From an uncultured Clostridium sp. (GTDB taxonomy: Bacteria > Bacillota_A > Clostridia > TANB77 > CAG-508): DNA of 30,638 bases. Position numbers and translations under genes: made by a program. This document shows positions 27,923 through 30,638 of this stretch, piece by piece. The stretch covers positions 1 through 30,638 of the forward strand of contig CAMXLV010000008.1 in the NCBI GenBank assembly GCA_947244675.1, given 5' to 3'. The first letter of the stretch is position 1. The number at the start of each line of letters is the position of its first letter. A model generated the notes under the pieces. It saw nothing but the letters and a program-made list of their open reading frames with translations, made no database searches and was not told the DNA's origin.

Positions 27923-28897
27923 ATGCCTTATATGCCACCAGAAATAGTAAAAAAAGCAGAAGAAATGGACTTATTAACTTACTTGCAAAACTATGAGCCA
28001 GGCGAGTTAGTAAAGATAGGAAACGGAACATATACCACAAAAACACACGATAGTATGAGAATAAGTAATGGATTATGGAATTGGTTTTCAGAGGGTATAG
28101 GTGGAAAAAATGCTGTTTCTTATCTAATGAAAGTAAAAAAATATTCCTTTTTAGAAGCTATACAAACAATTATAGGCAATATAAATGTTAAGCAGCCTGT
28201 AATTTATAAAGAAGAAAAACAAGAAAACATTGTGTTAGTTTTACCAACAAAATCAAATAATTGTGATCGTGCAAAAAGATATTTAATGAGTAGGGGAATT
28301 GCCCCAGAGATAATAAAAGAGTGCATAGAAAACAATTTGATTTATGAAAGTGAGCCTAATCACAATGTTGTTTTTATAGGTGTAGATGATGAAAATTGTC
28401 CAAAGTATGCTTTTTATAGAGGTACAAACGATACAAGATTTATGGGAGAATCGAAAGGAAGTGATAAAGCATATACCTTTAGATTAAAGGCAAAAACAGA
28501 AAGCAATAGAGTGCATTTATTTGAAAGTGCTATTGATTTATTATCTTATGCAACATTATTAAAAATGAAAAATATAGACTGGCATAGAGAAAATATGATT
28601 TCACTTGCAGGTGTGAATAACCCATCAAAGACAAGTGAGAATAATAAAATGCCAATAGCAATAAAAGAATTTTTAGAGAATAATCCTAACATAAATGAAA
28701 TACATTTGCATTTAGATAATGATGAAATTGGAAGAAATGCAAGTATAGCTTTGCAAGAAACACTATCAAAAAGCTATAAAGTTTTAGATAGACCTGCACC
28801 ATTAGGAAAGGACTGCAATGATTATTTACGATATATGTTAGGTATAAAAAAGTTGAATAAAACAGCAAAAGAAAAGGCATGCGAAGTAGCAAGATAA
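27923..28897 (+). CDS. DUF3991/Toprim-domain protein (primase-like)
   Basis: A protein of ~324 aa typical of conjugative elements. The N-terminal ~90 residues resemble DUF3991 and its zinc-finger-like neighbours without the Cys set: DLLTYLQNYEPGELV, then NGLWNWFSEGIGGKNAVSYL. From ~residue 190 a Toprim domain is visible: VHLFESAIDLLSY with the catalytic Glu, and IHLHLDNDEIGRNA with the DxD metal pair. It probably acts in element DNA replication or priming after transfer. The ATG at 27923 has better spacing to GGAAAGG than the GTG at 27914; both are in the same frame. Confidence 0.87.
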   Translation: MPYMPPEIVKKAEEMDLLTYLQNYEPGELVKIGNGTYTTKTHDSMRISNGLWNWFSEGIGGKNAVSYLMKVKKYSFLEAIQTIIGNINVKQPVIYKEEKQENIVLVLPTKSNNCDRAKRYLMSRGIAPEIIKECIENNLIYESEPNHNVVFIGVDDENCPKYAFYRGTNDTRFMGESKGSDKAYTFRLKAKTESNRVHLFESAIDLLSYATLLKMKNIDWHRENMISLAGVNNPSKTSENNKMPIAIKEFLENNPNINEIHLHLDNDEIGRNASIALQETLSKSYKVLDRPAPLGKDCNDYLRYMLGIKKLNKTAKEKACEVAR

Positions 28898-28922
28898 AAC
28901 AAAAAATGGAGGAAAATAAATT

Positions 28923-29309
28923 ATGAATCAATATAAAATTGAAATGAAAGAGATATTTAGAAAAGAAATTTTAGTATGTGCAGAAAGTGAAAAAGAAGCA
29001 ACAGATATTGTAGAAAAGGCATATTTAAGAACAAATATGTTAGACCATTCTTATAAAGATTTAGCAGCAGTTGAAACAAAAATTATTGGAAAAAGAGAAG
29101 AAAATAACTATGATGAAATGGAAGAAGAAAACATTATTGATAAGGAAAATAGAGAAAATATCAAAGGAACTATTGACCAAATGTATGAAAATCTTAAAGA
29201 AATGGAGAATGCTTTAACAGAAGATGACATTGTATATATTGATATGTTAATTGAAAATTTAGAAGATAATATTGAAGATTTAAAAGAAGTTGTAAGAAAA
29301 ATTGAATAA
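28923..29309 (+). CDS. DpnD/PcfM-like small protein, 128 aa
   Basis: ATG with ATGGAGGAAAA upstream, 25 bases after the Toprim gene. The N-terminal ~45 residues (YKIEMKEIFRKEILVCAESE, then EATDIVEKAY) fit the DpnD/PcfM family, small proteins found in conjugative plasmids and elements with no proven role. The rest is acidic and helical (Glu/Asp/Asn-rich), probably a coiled coil. It is the last element gene before the insertion sequence. Confidence 0.7.
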   Translation: MNQYKIEMKEIFRKEILVCAESEKEATDIVEKAYLRTNMLDHSYKDLAAVETKIIGKREENNYDEMEEENIIDKENRENIKGTIDQMYENLKEMENALTEDDIVYIDMLIENLEDNIEDLKEVVRKIE

Positions 29310-29462
29310 AAATCAGCTTAAAAAATAGAAAAAATACAATAAAAAAATATGTAGTTTTATTTTAGTTTATTTTAGAAATGTAAAAATGATGTCCTAGCAA
29401 GCATGATGAAATAATAGTAGAGGTAAAAGGCTTAAATTCAAAAAGAAAGTAGGTGAATAATT
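29310..29462 (+). ncRNA. Noncoding 5' region of an IS110 element, candidate bridge-RNA zone
   Basis: 153 noncoding bases between the DpnD-like gene and the IS110 transposase. IS110-group elements are known to express a structured bridge RNA from a noncoding end, upstream of the transposase in the IS110 subgroup. The stretch 29390-29450 has mixed composition (AGCAAGCATGATGAAATAAT) unlike the poly-A/T before it. I could not fold it or find the element boundary. Confidence 0.3.
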
Positions 29463-30638
29463 TTGAAAACAGTATTAAGTGTAGATGTTGCTAAAAATAA
29501 AAGTATGATAATGCTTATGAATAACGATGGAGAGATACTTATTGATACAAAGGAAATCAAGCATAATTTGGGAGAATTTGAAAAAGTAAAAGAAGAAATA
29601 GAAGAAATTAATCCAGAAAATCTAACAGTATTCATGGAATCAACAGGTACATACCATTTGCCAGTAGAGAGATATTTTAAAGAGAATGGATTTAATACTT
29701 TAGTTATCAATAGTTTAACAACAAAAAATAATTTTGATACGATAAGAAAAACAAAAACAGATAAGAAAGACTGTTACAGACTAGCCAAGTTATTTTTTGT
29801 AAATGAAGTAGAATATCACGAAATATCAAAAAAAGATTTATATGCTAATTTAAAAGCAATGACAAGGCAATATTTTTATTTAACGCAAGTAAATATTCGT
29901 TGTAAAAATAGATATAAAAGACTAATAAATATTTGCTTTCCAGAATTTGAAGGATTTTTCGCTCGTAATAGGATTTATGAGGATACAGCTTTAAATTTTA
30001 TAAAAGCATTTCCACATGCTTATATAGTTAAAGAAAAAAGAATTGATGCTTTATATAATAATTTACGCAAAGTAGATGCTAGACATGATTATTATTATAA
30101 AAGATTAGCTAGACAATTAAAAGATACTGCAATGGACTCATTTCCAGGAGTAGACAAAGACCATGCTGATGTAAAAAACTTATCAGATATGGCTAGTATA
30201 TTACAAGAAAACAATAGATTGATAGATGAAATAAGGAAAAATATGATTGAATTAGCAAAGCAATCTCCATATTTTGAGATAGTAAATTCATTTTATGGTA
30301 TAGGAGAAGTATTAGCAGCAGAGCTTTTAGGAGAATTAGGAGATATTACAAGATTTGATAATCATAAGCAGTTGATAGCTTTTTGTGGTTTAGATCCAGC
30401 AATTGTTCAGTCTGGAAAAAGTATAAATGTACATGGAGCAATCTCAAAAAGAGGAGATAAATATGCAAGGTGGATATTATTTAATATAAGCCAAATGGTA
30501 GTTAAATTAGGACATCAATATCCTAGTCATCCAGTTTATAATTATTATTTAATAAAAAAAGCAGAAGGCAAACACTACTACGAAAGCCTAACTGCTTGTT
30601 CAACTAAAATTCTAAGAATGTTATATTCTATGTGCAAA
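29463..30638 (+). mobile_element. IS110-family transposase, cut by the window end
   Basis: TTG start at 29463 and an open frame of 392 codons to the window edge; the family is usually ~400-430 aa, so nearly all is present. The N-terminal RuvC-like DEDD domain shows Asp8 in LSVDVAKNK, Glu59 in FMESTGTY, and Asp100/Asp103 in TKTDKKD. The C-terminal transposase-20 domain shows FYGIGEVLAAELLGELGD, IAFCGLDP and a SKRGDKYARW segment with the likely catalytic Ser. No stop or CGG codon interrupts it. It lies directly after element genes, so it may have inserted into the conjugative element. Confidence 0.93.

Noticed and set aside
1..30638. Alternative stop-codon use (UGA or UAG read as sense)
   Set aside because: TAA, TAG and TGA all end plausible genes at expected lengths, for example TGA at 27303 and TAG at 26098.

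Overview
ORGANISM. The window is very AT-rich, with strong AGGAGG-type ribosome binding sites and TTGAAA-N17-TAAAAT promoters. Gene content is typical of anaerobic Bacillota (Clostridia): a pgk-tpiA-gpmI glycolytic operon, the GGGtGRT protein pair, a DUF4912 protein, and a large conjugative-type element with ParA/ParB, a SpaA-like adhesin and a methylase-helicase giant. An uncultured gut-type Clostridia lineage is likely, but no rRNA or other marker fixes the taxon. TAA, TAG and TGA all serve as stops.

LAYOUT. (1) 1-8.8 kb is chromosome: a DUF4912 protein (-), then pgk, tpiA, gpmI and a YezG/DUF600 protein (+), then a NifU-like protein and the GGGtGRT protein (+). A two-way terminator follows, then an SPFH/band-7 protein and NfeD (-). 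(2) 8.8-9.3 kb is a junction with a small broken ORF. (3) 9.3-29.3 kb is the left part of an integrated element: small ORFs, parA, parB, a membrane-anchored Cys-motif protein, a thioester/CnaB-type surface adhesin, and a ~2,560-aa N6-methylase/SNF2-like helicase with tnpV nested in another frame. A cargo block follows (two membrane proteins, a TetR regulator and an unknown), then a DUF3991/Toprim protein and a DpnD/PcfM-like protein. No relaxase, coupling protein or integrase is in view, so the element continues to the right. (4) 29.3 kb to the end is an IS110-family transposase cut by the window edge.

MAIN OBSERVATION. Eight times in four protein-coding loci (gpmI, the GGGtGRT gene, parA, and five times in the methylase-helicase) the frame breaks in the same way. 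One extra C sits exactly at a codon boundary before a GGN glycine codon, giving an in-frame CGG. Skipping that C, or reading CGGN as one unit, restores the full-length conserved protein each time. I scanned every CGG in the window on the coding strand of each gene. These eight are the only in-frame CGG codons; all other coding-strand CGGs straddle two codons. So CGG is never seen as an arginine codon here, and every in-frame CGG coincides with a required +1 shift onto Gly. This pattern suggests programmed +1 recoding at an unassigned or starved CGG codon, in core metabolism as well as in the mobile element. A systematic sequencing or assembly artefact is the main competing explanation.

OTHER POINTS. 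parB seems to start at AUA. The adhesin has a different kind of break, an apparent ~40-nt deletion between repeats. Two near-identical hairpins bracket the cargo block.
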